The notes beneath the pieces are model-generated. The model was not told the origin of the DNA. It did not search any database and saw only the letters and a program-made list of their open reading frames with translations. DNA of 64,000 nt, taken from the NCBI GenBank assembly GCA_018402085.1, contig JAGYJM010000002.1, forward strand, positions 124,001-188,000, given 5' to 3'. Source of the DNA: Flavobacteriales bacterium (GTDB lineage: Bacteria > Bacteroidota > Bacteroidia > Flavobacteriales_D > Sanyastnellaceae). A program made the translations under genes and the position numbers. This document shows positions 1-6,787 of the stretch, in pieces (the stretch's first letter is position 1; each line of letters starts with the position of its first letter).

Positions 1-245
1 GGGCGCGCGCCGCAGGAGAGGAGGAGTGCTTTGTGATTGGCGGCGGACAGATCTACGCGCTTGCTCTTGAAGAAGGATTACTCGACCGCATGTACCTGAC
101 GCATGTCCATGCGAGCTTCGAGGGGGATGTCTTCTACCCGAAATTTGATGAGAACCAATGGAATGTGCAGGTGCTGGATGAGCACCCAACGGATGAAAAG
201 CACGATTACGCCTTCACCATCAAACAATACGACCTCAAGAAATAA
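1..245 (+). CDS. folA: Dihydrofolate reductase, C-terminal part (cut by window start)
   Basis: The open frame runs in from the left edge (first full codon at 3), so the N-terminal half of the enzyme lies outside the window. The visible part carries the family's nucleotide-site motif FVIGGGQIYA, followed by the typical C-terminal strands (YLTHVHASFEGDVFYP, then DEHPTDEKHDYAFTIKQY). The enzyme reduces dihydrofolate to tetrahydrofolate with NADPH in the cytoplasm. A later glycine-site gene, glyA, in the same window also uses folate, but it is not linked to this gene. The next gene starts 36 bases downstream on the same strand, so co-transcription is likely. An apparent start at 33 is internal to the domain and is not the real start. 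Confidence 0.9.
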   Translation, partial: ARAAGEEECFVIGGGQIYALALEEGLLDRMYLTHVHASFEGDVFYPKFDENQWNVQVLDEHPTDEKHDYAFTIKQYDLKK

Positions 246-281
246 GTTCCGCTTGGCTATCTTCGACGGCAAACTGCGCTC

Positions 282-866
282 ATGAACTGGATTGACTACC
301 TCAGCGACGGCATCCTGCACATCACCGATTTCGAGGGTTATGACCACATGGTCTACCTCATTGCCCTCGTATCGATCTACGATTACCGTGAAATCAAACG
401 GGTCATTTTGCTGGCTACGGCCTTCACCATTGGGCATTCGTTGACCTTGATCCTCGCCGGACTTGAGCTGATTCGTCCGAACAGCGGTCTCATTGAATTC
501 CTCATTCCTGTATCGATCCTGTTGACCGGATTGTCAAACTTGCGCTACGCGAAGCGTCACAATACCCCGGTGTCGTACCATGGGGTGCGCTATTTGATTG
601 CTATTGCCTTCGGTTTGATTCACGGCATGGGCTTTTCGACCTACTTCCGCATGATCGTCGATCGCGGTGAATCCATCGTGCAGCCGCTGTTATTCTTCAA
701 TCTCGGCGTTGAAGTAGGCCAGCTGTTGATTGTGATGGTCTTCATGCTCATCACCTTCTTGTTCCAGGGCCTGTTCCGCATCCAGCAACGCGACTGGATT
801 CTCTTCTTTGCGGGCGTTACCTCGGGTATCGCGGGCATGTTGTGTCTGGATACGTGGCCGTGGTGA
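282..866 (+). CDS. HupE/UreJ_2-like integral membrane protein
   Basis: This 194-residue protein has about six predicted membrane segments. It shows the conserved polar motifs of the HupE/UreJ_2 family: an H..D.....DH pattern near residues 13-25, FTIGHS near 48, GLIHGMGF near 110, and FNLGVEVGQ near 139. Family members are thought to be membrane proteins, some linked to nickel or other metal transport. The Bacteroidota members are mostly uncharacterised, so a transport role is only an inference from the buried His and Glu residues. It follows folA by 36 bases. No hydrogenase or urease genes are visible nearby, so a specific nickel role is not supported here. Confidence 0.75.
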   Translation: MNWIDYLSDGILHITDFEGYDHMVYLIALVSIYDYREIKRVILLATAFTIGHSLTLILAGLELIRPNSGLIEFLIPVSILLTGLSNLRYAKRHNTPVSYHGVRYLIAIAFGLIHGMGFSTYFRMIVDRGESIVQPLLFFNLGVEVGQLLIVMVFMLITFLFQGLFRIQQRDWILFFAGVTSGIAGMLCLDTWPW

Positions 867-870
867 GAGA

Positions 871-891
871 GTCTGGAGTCTGGGGTCTGGA
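871..891. repeat. Three tandem 7-mers, GTCTGG(A/G)
   Basis: Units at 871-877, 878-884 and 885-891 read GTCTGGA, GTCTGGG, GTCTGGA. This simple heptad repeat lies directly after the HupE-like stop codon. Its purpose is unknown. Confidence 0.8.
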
Positions 892-983
892 GAGAATTCA
901 AAATGTATAATTCATGATGCATAATTAGAGATGGTTGGCGTTAGCCGTTGTGTCTGTTATTATTCTTGTTTTTTAGTAATTAT

Positions 984-1130
984 AATAAGGCTCCCCTGAA
1001 ATCAGGGGAGCTGTCCAGCGTGAAAACGCTGGACTGAGGGGTTTTAGGGAGCACCTCCGTAACCACTCCTCATCAACCTCTCAGCCCCGCATGTGCGGGG
1101 CAGCTCTCCTCATCTGAGGAGAGCCTTATT
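984..1130. repeat. 147-bp cruciform, REP- or MITE-like palindromic element
   Basis: Perfect 10-base inverted ends (AATAAGGCTC at 984-993 and GAGCCTTATT at 1121-1130) enclose four strong hairpins. These are CTCCCCTGAAATCAGGGGAG at 991-1010, GTCCAGCG...CGCTGGAC at 1013-1034, GCCCCGCATGTGCGGGGC at about 1084-1101, and CTCTCCTCATCTGAGGAGAG at about 1104-1123. The whole can fold as one multi-arm structure. No transposase frame lies inside and no clear target duplication is visible. Comparable hairpin elements are familiar from Bacteroidota intergenic regions, but family membership cannot be confirmed here. Confidence 0.75.
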
Positions 1131-1193
1131 CAGGTCTCAACAATGCTGAATCCTGATTTACTCTTCACTACTCATTATTGACTCATTACTAAT

Positions 1194-1421
1194 CTCCCGG
1201 TTTCCCGGTTTCCCTAAACTGTCGATCGGTCCATCGGTCGATGCGCTTCGCTTCGCAAGACCGGCGGCAATAGCCGCCGCCACACTAGGAGTACTTAAAT
1301 GATTCAAGGCAGCGCAAGTATGCGCTGCTTTCCGGCCGTTCCCCAGTTTCCCGAAACTGTCCATAAGTCTATAAGTCCATCGGTCGATGAGTCGATGCGT
1401 CATGAGTCGATGCGTCATTAG
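1194..1421. repeat. Two degenerate repeat blocks sharing 'aaactgtc' and 'tccatcggtcgatg'
   Basis: Blocks around 1194-1243 and 1343-1421 share a run of CCGGTTTCCC/CCAGTTTCCC, then AAACTGTC, then TCCATCGGTCGATG in the same order. The second block ends in a near-tandem duplication of GAGTCGATGCGTCAT (about 1389-1420). Between them lie two hairpins (GGCGGC.TAGCCGCC near 1263-1280 and GCAGCGC...GCGCTGC near 1309-1329). The function is unknown. Confidence 0.6.
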
Positions 1422-1440
1422 ACCCACCCATCCGCCGCTT

Positions 1441-1520
1441 CCCGATGAATCGGGACAAGTTCCGCGGCGAAAAAAGAACACCATGCACCACCCACCCAAC
1501 CGTTCCCGATAACAATCGGG
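1441..1520. repeat. Two CCCGAT...ATCGGG hairpins
   Basis: CCCGAT-GA-ATCGGG lies at 1441-1454 and CCCGAT-AACA-ATCGGG at 1505-1520, each followed by GAC or GACT. The first is nested inside a larger imperfect palindrome, CATCCGCCGC (1429-1438) with GCGGC (1464-1468). That arrangement resembles a dispersed GGATG palindrome whose loop has been enlarged. Confidence 0.55.
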
Positions 1521-1531
1521 ACTGCAATACC

Positions 1532-1539
1532 TATCTTTG
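1532..1539 (+). promoter_or_regulatory. Bacteroidota-type promoter -7 element TATCTTTG
   Basis: TATCTTTG matches the Bacteroidota -7 consensus TAnnTTTG and lies four bases before the GTG chosen for yidD. Transcription would then start at or next to the start codon, giving an almost leaderless message. I see no convincing -33 TTG at the usual spacing. Confidence 0.5.
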
Positions 1540-1543
1540 TAGT

Positions 1544-1798
1544 GTGAAATGGGTACGAACCATCGCGATTTTTCCCATCCGGGTGTACCAGGCCGTATTG
1601 TCGCCCTTACTGGGGCAGAATTGCCGACACGAACCTACTTGCTCGCAGTATAGCGTTGAGGCCATACAAGAGTGGGGCGTGTTCAAAGGCATCTGGCTCG
1701 GCATGAAGCGCATCTCGAAATGCCACCCGTGGGGAACGATGGGCTACGACCCTGTACCAAAGAAAGAACCTAAAGAACACACCCATGAAAAAGTTTAG
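1544..1798 (+). CDS. yidD: Membrane protein insertion efficiency factor YidD
   Basis: This protein of about 84 residues has the full YidD signature: [17 protein letters not shown], then [15 protein letters not shown], then [15 protein letters not shown] and the final GYDPVP. YidD is a small, amphipathic inner-face protein that helps YidC insert membrane proteins. I start it at GTG 1544 because family members begin only a few residues before the I(R)xYQ helix; the open frame extends upstream to 1445, but that part is repeat translation. The three conserved cysteines are present. Its 3' end overlaps the next gene by 14 bases, so the two are probably translated together. Confidence 0.9.
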   Translation: MKWVRTIAIFPIRVYQAVLSPLLGQNCRHEPTCSQYSVEAIQEWGVFKGIWLGMKRISKCHPWGTMGYDPVPKKEPKEHTHEKV

Positions 1799-2267
1799 TC
1801 TGCTTGTATTGGCTGCTGTAATGCTGGCCGCTTGTGGTGAAGCTCCGAAAGAGCAGAGCGAATCCATGAAGAAAGCCGAAGAAGTGCACGAGACCCTCGT
1901 GAAACTGAGCGGTGACGTTGCCGATATGATGCACGCCAAAATCGGTGACCTCGAAGCTAGAATGGAGGATGCCACCGCACAAGGCGATTCGCTGATGGCT
2001 GTCAAGCTTGATTCTCTCAACCAGCGCCTCGAGTCATTGCACGCGAATTTCCACGATTGGGAGGAGAATATGGTGGAGATCCCCGGACATGCACATTCTC
2101 ACGACCACGACCATGAGCACGGCGAGCATTGTGACCACGACCACGATCACGAGCAAAACAAGATCATGGAAGGCATCTCTGATGAAGAACACCTCGAGAT
2201 TCAGCAAGAGCAACTGCGCCAAATCGAAGAGCTCAAAAAAGAGATTGAAACTGTAAGCGTTAAGTAA
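1785..2267 (+). CDS. Secreted lipoprotein with coiled coil and His/Asp/Glu-rich metal-binding tract
   Basis: This 160-residue protein starts with a lipoprotein signal peptide ending in LAAC (Cys17). A charged helical region follows (about 25-90, likely coiled coil). A histidine-rich tract at about residues 101-124 is built from [19 protein letters not shown]-like units. A second charged helix follows to the end. The His tract should bind transition metals such as zinc, nickel or copper, and the lipid anchor places it in the periplasm or outer membrane. It sits between yidD (14-base overlap) and hemB (gap of 2 bases). I do not recognise a named family, and its link to heme synthesis is only positional. 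Confidence 0.8.
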   Translation: MKKFSLLVLAAVMLAACGEAPKEQSESMKKAEEVHETLVKLSGDVADMMHAKIGDLEARMEDATAQGDSLMAVKLDSLNQRLESLHANFHDWEENMVEIPGHAHSHDHDHEHGEHCDHDHDHEQNKIMEGISDEEHLEIQQEQLRQIEELKKEIETVSVK

Positions 2268-2269
2268 GT

Positions 2270-3250
2270 ATGCTCATTCGTCCGCGTCGCAACCGTCGCA
2301 CTCCCGCCATTCGTGCCATGGTGCGCGAAACGCACCTGTCAGTTGACAACCTGATCTACCCGTATTTCGTGGTAGATGGCAGCAAGAAGAAGATCGCCAT
2401 TGAATCGCTGCCGGATCTGTACCGCTGGTCTGAAGATGAACTCCTGCGTGACTTCGATGAAGCTATGGAGCTCGGTTTGCGCAATTTTGTGCTGTTTCCG
2501 GCGGTAGAAGACAAGCTCAAAGACAAAGAGGCCACGTATTCGATAGACGAGAACAACTTTTACCTGCGCATCATCCGTGCGGTGAAAGAACGTTTTCCGG
2601 AGGCGAGTCTGATGAGCGATGTGGCGATGGACCCCTACAGCTCTGACGGCCACGATGGCCTCGTTGAAGACGGTAGTATTCTCAATGATGAGACCCTGCC
2701 GATTCTGAGCGACATGGCCGTAGCCCAGGCAGAGGCCGGCATCGATATCATTGGTCCGTCAGATATGATGGACGGCAGGGTGGAGGCCATCCGCGATGCG
2801 CTTGACCAGGAGGGCTTCGAAGAGGTGGCGATCATGTCGTACACGGCGAAGTACGCGAGTGCGTTTTACGGTCCGTTCCGCGATGCCCTCGACAGCGCGC
2901 CAAAGTCCGGCGACAAGAAGACCTACCAAATGGATCCGGCCAATAAGCGTGAGGCCCTGCGCGAAGCGGCATTAGACGTTGAAGAGGGGGCTGATTACCT
3001 CATGGTGAAGCCGGCGCTGTGTTACCTCGATATCATCCACCAGCTCAAAGAAGACTTCGACGTGCCGGTCACGGCGTACAACGTCAGCGGCGAGTATGCC
3101 ATGCTGAAAGCCGCGGCGCAGAAGGGCTGGCTCAATTACGATCAGGCGATGCCTGAAATGCTGCTTTCCATCCGCCGCGCGGGTGCAGACGGTATCCTGA
3201 CTTATTTCGCAAAAGATTTCGCGCGGTTGGTGAAAAACAATGCATTATGA
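2270..3250 (+). CDS. hemB: Delta-aminolevulinic acid dehydratase (porphobilinogen synthase)
   Basis: HemB condenses two 5-aminolevulinates to porphobilinogen, the first common tetrapyrrole precursor. The 326-residue length is normal. The two Schiff-base lysines are visible at Lys194 (in SYTAKYASAFYGPFR) and Lys247 (in YLMVKPALCYLD). The metal region near residues 117-130 reads DVAMDPYSSDGHDG: the three cysteines of zinc-type enzymes are replaced by Ala119, Asp121 and Asp129, which marks the magnesium-type, non-zinc active site. It starts 2 bases after the His-rich lipoprotein, and its stop overlaps the next start (ATGA). Heme supply for respiration is the expected role. Confidence 0.96.
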   Translation: MLIRPRRNRRTPAIRAMVRETHLSVDNLIYPYFVVDGSKKKIAIESLPDLYRWSEDELLRDFDEAMELGLRNFVLFPAVEDKLKDKEATYSIDENNFYLRIIRAVKERFPEASLMSDVAMDPYSSDGHDGLVEDGSILNDETLPILSDMAVAQAEAGIDIIGPSDMMDGRVEAIRDALDQEGFEEVAIMSYTAKYASAFYGPFRDALDSAPKSGDKKTYQMDPANKREALREAALDVEEGADYLMVKPALCYLDIIHQLKEDFDVPVTAYNVSGEYAMLKAAAQKGWLNYDQAMPEMLLSIRRAGADGILTYFAKDFARLVKNNAL

Positions 3251-4545
3251 AGCAGTGGCTGATTCTTTCGGGTGTGGTTTTTTTTCTTTTCGGCGCAAAA
3301 GCGCCGGGATGTGGACAATCGAACTACAAAAATATTGTCATTGAACGATACGATGGCAAGGGCTTCCAGCCCTGTGAGCCGTCGATTGCCATAGACGTGA
3401 ACGACCCGTCGATTGTAGTCGGAGGAGCCATTCTTGACAAGGTGTACACCTCGCAAGACAGCGGCAAAACCTGGAGCATCGATCGCCTGACTTCGCGTTA
3501 TGGCGTGTACGGAGACCCTTGTATTGTGTCTTCCCCGAAGGGCAGCTTTCACTTCCTGCACCTCAGTGATCCGACAGGGCAGGGGTGGGCGAATGACAGT
3601 CTCCTTGATCGCATTGTCATCAACAACTCATTCGATAAAGGCAAGACCTGGGATGAGGGCTACGGCATCGGACTCGATCCGCCGCGCGACCAGGATAAGG
3701 AATGGGCCTGTACGGATGCGAAAGGCAAATACCTCTATGTCACCTGGACCGAGTTCGATAAGTATGCAAGCGAGGAGCCGGGTGACAGTACGTACATCCT
3801 CTTTTCACGTGGCAACAGTGAGGGTACAGAGTGGACCGAGCCGATTCGCCTGAACAAAATCGCCGGCAACTGCCTTGATGGCGATGCAACGGTTGAAGGC
3901 GCCGTGCCGTGCGCCGGACACAAGAAGGATGTCTATGTGGCCTGGGCATTGAACGACACCATCTGGTTTGACCGCAGTGACGACAACGGCAAGACCTGGC
4001 TTGAAGAAGATATTCCTGCGGCCATCATTGCGGGTGGGTGGGATCAGAAAATTCCGGGTATCAACCGCACCAACGGAATGCCCGTGACGGCCTATGACCG
4101 TTCAGGCGGCGAGCATGACGGTCGCATTTACATCAACTGGACAGACCAGCGCAACGGCGAAGACGATACCGATGTTTTCATCACGTGGTCTGATGATCAC
4201 GGTGATACATGGGCAGAGTCAATTCGTGTCAATGATGATGGAGCCGGAAGCCACCAGTTCTTCACCTGGCTGGCTCTCGACCAAAGCACGGGTTATCTCT
4301 ATACCGTCTTCTACGATCGACGCAATTACGATGATCTCCAAACCGATGTCTACCTTGCTTACAGCGAAGACGGTGGCCAAACCTGGACGAACGAGCGCAT
4401 CTCAGAGAAGCCCTTTGTCCCGACCGAGAGCGTCTTCTTCGGAGATTATAACAACATCAGCGCAGTCAACGGCGTCATTCGCCCCATCTGGACCCGCTGC
4501 GATGACCGGCGCCTCAGCGTGTGGACCGCGTTGATCAATCGGTAA
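3247..4545 (+). CDS. Secreted Asp-box (BNR-repeat) beta-propeller protein, sialidase-like fold
   Basis: After an N-terminal signal sequence of about 20 residues, the 432-residue protein shows five Asp-box repeats of the S-x-D-x-G-x-T-W type. They are SQDSGKTW (69-76), SFDKGKTW (about 127), SDDNGKTW (about 244), SDDHGDTW (about 316) and SEDGGQTW (about 377). These mark a six-bladed propeller as in sialidases and other exo-glycosidases. I cannot see the full arginine triad of true sialidases, so substrate and activity stay open. The start overlaps the hemB stop by 4 bases. A dispersed GGATG palindrome (3291-3311) encodes the end of the signal peptide (GAKAPG). A terminator follows at 4576-4615. 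Confidence 0.8.
   Translation: MKQWLILSGVVFFLFGAKAPGCGQSNYKNIVIERYDGKGFQPCEPSIAIDVNDPSIVVGGAILDKVYTSQDSGKTWSIDRLTSRYGVYGDPCIVSSPKGSFHFLHLSDPTGQGWANDSLLDRIVINNSFDKGKTWDEGYGIGLDPPRDQDKEWACTDAKGKYLYVTWTEFDKYASEEPGDSTYILFSRGNSEGTEWTEPIRLNKIAGNCLDGDATVEGAVPCAGHKKDVYVAWALNDTIWFDRSDDNGKTWLEEDIPAAIIAGGWDQKIPGINRTNGMPVTAYDRSGGEHDGRIYINWTDQRNGEDDTDVFITWSDDHGDTWAESIRVNDDGAGSHQFFTWLALDQSTGYLYTVFYDRRNYDDLQTDVYLAYSEDGGQTWTNERISEKPFVPTESVFFGDYNNISAVNGVIRPIWTRCDDRRLSVWTALINR
3291..3311 (+). repeat. Dispersed GGATG palindrome, copy 1
   Basis: Stem CGGCGC/GCGCCG, loop AAAA, then GGATG. It lies inside the signal-peptide codons of the Asp-box protein gene and reads in the same direction. Confidence 0.75.
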
Positions 4546-4575
4546 GACATTAAAACACCTCAACGGTATCAATAG

Positions 4576-4615
4576 AACACCCCAGCCCGTATTCGGGATG
4601 GGGTGTTATTTTTTA
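4576..4615 (+). terminator. Rho-independent terminator after the hemB operon
   Basis: AACACCCC (4576-4583) pairs with GGGGTGTT (4600-4607), with an inner CCCG/CGGG extension. A run ATTTTTTT follows. It lies 30 bases after the Asp-box protein stop, between convergent transcription units. Confidence 0.8.
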
Positions 4616-4627
4616 CAGGTCGATATT

Positions 4628-4710
4628 GAGGGGACGGCTTATAGCCGTCCGAGAACTTTTGTGGTTTTACCTGAATATGACTGAGGGGACGGTTTACAGC
4701 CGTCCGAGAG
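4628..4710. repeat. Twin palindromes, two near-identical 28-base units
   Basis: Units at 4628-4655 and 4683-4710 both read GAGGGGACGG-TT-A-AGCCGTCCGAGA with few differences. Each forms a hairpin GGACGG(C)...(G)CCGTCC. They lie between the terminator and the 3' end of the HIT gene. They could act as ends for the greA-HIT message on the minus strand, but neither has a clean T-run there. Confidence 0.7.
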
Positions 4711-4723
4711 AAAAAACGATAAA

Positions 4724-5113
4724 CTACCCTTTCCGAATCTTCTCAGCGATCTCCGCAAGTTCTTCCTGAGAAGGTTTGAGTTTTTCGCGCTCAAAATTGA
4801 TGTCACCTACACCATCAATGGGCACGAGGTGAACGTGAGCATGAGGAACTTCGAGTCCGATCACCGCGACACCGATGCGTTCGCAAGGCACAACGTTCTC
4901 GATCTGCTTAGCAACCCCTTTCGCGAAAACGTGCAAGCGTCCGAGTAGGTCATCGTCGAGATCGAAGATATAATCCACTTCTTTCTTCGGAATAACGAGG
5001 GTATGCCCTTCCCTCAATGGGGAAATGTCAAGGAAGGCCAGGAATTCGTCGCTCTCGGCAATCTTGTGACACGGAATCTCACCGTTGATGATTTTGGTGA
5101 AGAGCGCAGCCAT
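4724..5113 (-). CDS. HIT-family (histidine triad) nucleotide hydrolase
   Basis: This 129-residue protein begins CIFxKI-like (MAALFTKIINGEIP) and carries the histidine triad HAHVHLVP near residue 90, the catalytic His-x-His-x-His signature of HINT/HIT proteins. Such proteins hydrolyse nucleoside phosphoramidates and related adenylated compounds in the cytoplasm. The LAFLDISPLREGHTLVIPK segment is also typical of the family. The usual first zinc-site cysteine of HINT is not present (Ala-Leu-Phe instead of Cys-Ile-Phe). It starts one base after the greA stop, so the two form an operon; HIT next to greA is a familiar arrangement in Bacteroidota. Confidence 0.93.
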   Translation of the reverse strand: MAALFTKIINGEIPCHKIAESDEFLAFLDISPLREGHTLVIPKKEVDYIFDLDDDLLGRLHVFAKGVAKQIENVVPCERIGVAVIGLEVPHAHVHLVPIDGVGDINFEREKLKPSQEELAEIAEKIRKG

Positions 5114-5114
5114 A

Positions 5115-5588
5115 TCAGCGGTTGATTTCGAGTACTTCGAATTTCACGAGTCCGGCAGGAATCTGCACCTCGGCAATCTCGCCCACAGCTTTGCCCAGCA
5201 GACCTTTGCCTATAGGCGACTCTACAGAGATCTTCTTTTCAGCCAGGTTGGCTTCGTTCTCTGCCACCAGCGTGTATTCCATCTCTGCTCCATTGTTGAG
5301 GTTCTTGATCTTCACCTTGGAGAGGATAAACACTTTTGAATTGTCAATTTGGCTCTCATCAACAACACGGGCATTGGCGAGTACATTTTCGAGCTTAGCA
5401 ATCTTTGCTTCGAGCATGCCCTGAGCTTCTTTGGCGGCATCATATTCTGCGTTTTCGGAGAGGTCACCTTTGTCACGCGCGTCGGCAATTTGCTGCGAAA
5501 TGGCAGGGCGTTGAACAGACTTCATGTGATGCAATTCATCCTTCAGTTTTTGAAGGCCTTCAGCGGTATAATAAGTTATTTGTGACAT
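5115..5588 (-). CDS. greA: Transcription elongation factor GreA
   Basis: GreA rescues backtracked RNA polymerase by stimulating cleavage of the transcript's 3' end. The N-terminal coiled coil is visible (YYTAEGLQKLKDELHHMKS..., about residues 5-75), with the DKGDLSENAEYDAAKE tip motif that carries the two essential acidic residues. The C-terminal FKBP-like globular domain ends with ESPIGKGLLGKAVGEIAEVQIPAG. I start it at Met5588 (MSQITYYT), which fits the family, although an ATG two codons upstream at 5594 also exists. Length is about 157 residues. It is the first gene of a two-gene unit with the HIT gene. Confidence 0.95.
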   Translation of the reverse strand: MSQITYYTAEGLQKLKDELHHMKSVQRPAISQQIADARDKGDLSENAEYDAAKEAQGMLEAKIAKLENVLANARVVDESQIDNSKVFILSKVKIKNLNNGAEMEYTLVAENEANLAEKKISVESPIGKGLLGKAVGEIAEVQIPAGLVKFEVLEINR

Positions 5589-5630
5589 AACCATAATAGT
5601 TAACCCGAACGCGTCAATGCGAACGGAGCG

Positions 5631-5665
5631 TAAAAAAGAGAAAACCCTACAACGAGGGCTTTCTC
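5631..5665 (-). terminator. Rho-independent terminator of the PorV-family operon
   Basis: On the minus strand GAGAAAGCCCT pairs with AGGGTTTTCTC around a 6-base loop with one mismatch, and is followed by TTTTTTA. It lies 35 bases beyond the stop of the PorV-family gene and before greA. Confidence 0.85.
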
Positions 5666-5699
5666 TTACTCAAATATAAATAATCTTTGGGTTTCTTTA

Positions 5700-6755
5700 T
5701 CAGAGGTTTACGTGCACACCGATCGAGTGGATTCCGTTAAACGGATTTGTCGTTCGATAGGCATAATCTACACCGATGATGGTGCCGTTTTTACCTGCTG
5801 GAACCTGAAGTGTCAGACCGGCACCAGGACCCGTGATAGCTGTCTGACGTACTTCTTCATCGGTCAGTCCGCTTTCCCAGAGGTAACCTCCCCGGATAAT
5901 CACCTTGTCATTCCATGAAAGTGCAGCACCGGCGCCAAATTGGTCACGAGTAAATGAGTTTGAAGTGAACTGACCATTTGCGGTAAGCTTCAGCGACTCG
6001 GAAAACAGGAAGTCGTAAGCCGCGCCAATGTTTACCATAGATGGTAACTCATAGTTGGCAGAGCGTTGATCAACAGTTAATTGAGTACCTGTGCTTGGAA
6101 TGGTAGCCGTGGCAGTAAGACCATCGCCACTGAAACGCATCGGCGGGCCTACATTACGCAGCGAGATACCCAGCTTAAGGCGGTCATTTTCACCAGTGAT
6201 GTAATTGATTCCGGCATCAAAAGCGATTCCTTGCGAACGAACATTAGCGATTGACTCGGTAATCACTTTCGCTGTGATTCCGCCGTAAATGCTATTCGAG
6301 AAGGCTTTGGCGTAAGAGATGCCGATATAAGACATATTCGGTGAAAACGTACCGATTCCACCTTCCGGCAGATCCTCTGTGGTAATATCAATATCACCAA
6401 AGCCCATCGTCATCACACTAAGTCCAATCACACTGGCATCTCCAACTTTTTGTCCGAGGCCCACGCTGTTCATAGAAATGCCTGAACCCACGAGATACTG
6501 TGTATTTGTAAAGAGCAGTTCAGTGCGGTCAACAAAGGCCAAACCGGCGACGTTCAGGAAAACACTTTCTACTCCTCGAACCGAAGCCATATTGGAATTT
6601 GCAAACCCGGAGCTCCGAGCCCAGGGGTTGATGAGCAGGTGACTGGCACCGGCAGAACCAACCCGGTCAGGGTTGCCGGCGATAGCTGTGGTTATGCACA
6701 TTGCTGACAGTGCGGTGCCTGTGAGAACGTACTTAAGATATGCTGAAATTTTCAT
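5700..6755 (-). CDS. PorV/PorQ-family outer-membrane beta-barrel protein
   Basis: This 351-residue protein has a signal peptide (ends TTAIAG, about residue 27) and the family's opening AGASHLLINPWARSSGFANSNMA. It continues with the VFLNVAGLAF segment and alternating beta strands to the end (GIHSIGVHVNL). PorV (LptO) shuttles T9SS cargo at the outer membrane, while paralogues of this family are often encoded beside large secreted proteins. Here it is the last gene of an operon with a TonB-dependent receptor and a T9SS-secreted protein (gap of 32 bases). PorU and other core T9SS genes are absent, so I read it as a dedicated paralogue rather than the core PorV. Confidence 0.85.
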   Translation of the reverse strand: MKISAYLKYVLTGTALSAMCITTAIAGNPDRVGSAGASHLLINPWARSSGFANSNMASVRGVESVFLNVAGLAFVDRTELLFTNTQYLVGSGISMNSVGLGQKVGDASVIGLSVMTMGFGDIDITTEDLPEGGIGTFSPNMSYIGISYAKAFSNSIYGGITAKVITESIANVRSQGIAFDAGINYITGENDRLKLGISLRNVGPPMRFSGDGLTATATIPSTGTQLTVDQRSANYELPSMVNIGAAYDFLFSESLKLTANGQFTSNSFTRDQFGAGAALSWNDKVIIRGGYLWESGLTDEEVRQTAITGPGAGLTLQVPAGKNGTIIGVDYAYRTTNPFNGIHSIGVHVNL

Positions 6756-6787
6756 TGTTCTGTCTACTGTTTGATTACCGTTTCGGC

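Larger units (their letters stand above)
867..1543. other. Gene-poor, repeat-rich intergenic region
   Basis: This 677-base stretch holds no gene I can support. It begins with three tandem 7-mers (GTCTGGA/GTCTGGG) at 871-891 and an AT-rich imperfect palindrome around 905-926. A cruciform element follows at 984-1130, two related repeat blocks lie at 1194-1243 and 1343-1421, and two CCCGAT...ATCGGG hairpins at 1441-1454 and 1505-1520. The possible 113-codon frame on the minus strand across 1158-1499 is made of repeat translation and has no domain. A promoter-like TATCTTTG just before yidD closes the region. Confidence 0.7.

Noticed and set aside
1158-1499. 113-codon open frame on the minus strand in the repeat region
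   Set aside because: Its translation is repeat-derived ([16 protein letters not shown]...), has no domain or signal peptide, and overlaps hairpins and the yidD promoter.
3307-3311. GGATG as a restriction or modification site
   Set aside because: GGATG is the recognition sequence of FokI-type systems, but no restriction gene is in the window and free GGATG occurs often; the link to the palindromes would be speculation.
3247-4545. Lipoprotein signal in the Asp-box protein
   Set aside because: A Cys follows the signal region (APGC), but the residues before it do not form a lipobox; a signal peptidase I site is more likely.
5700-6755. Core T9SS component PorV
   Set aside because: The family matches, but PorU and other core genes are absent and the gene belongs to a receptor/T9SS-cargo operon, so it is more likely a paralogue.
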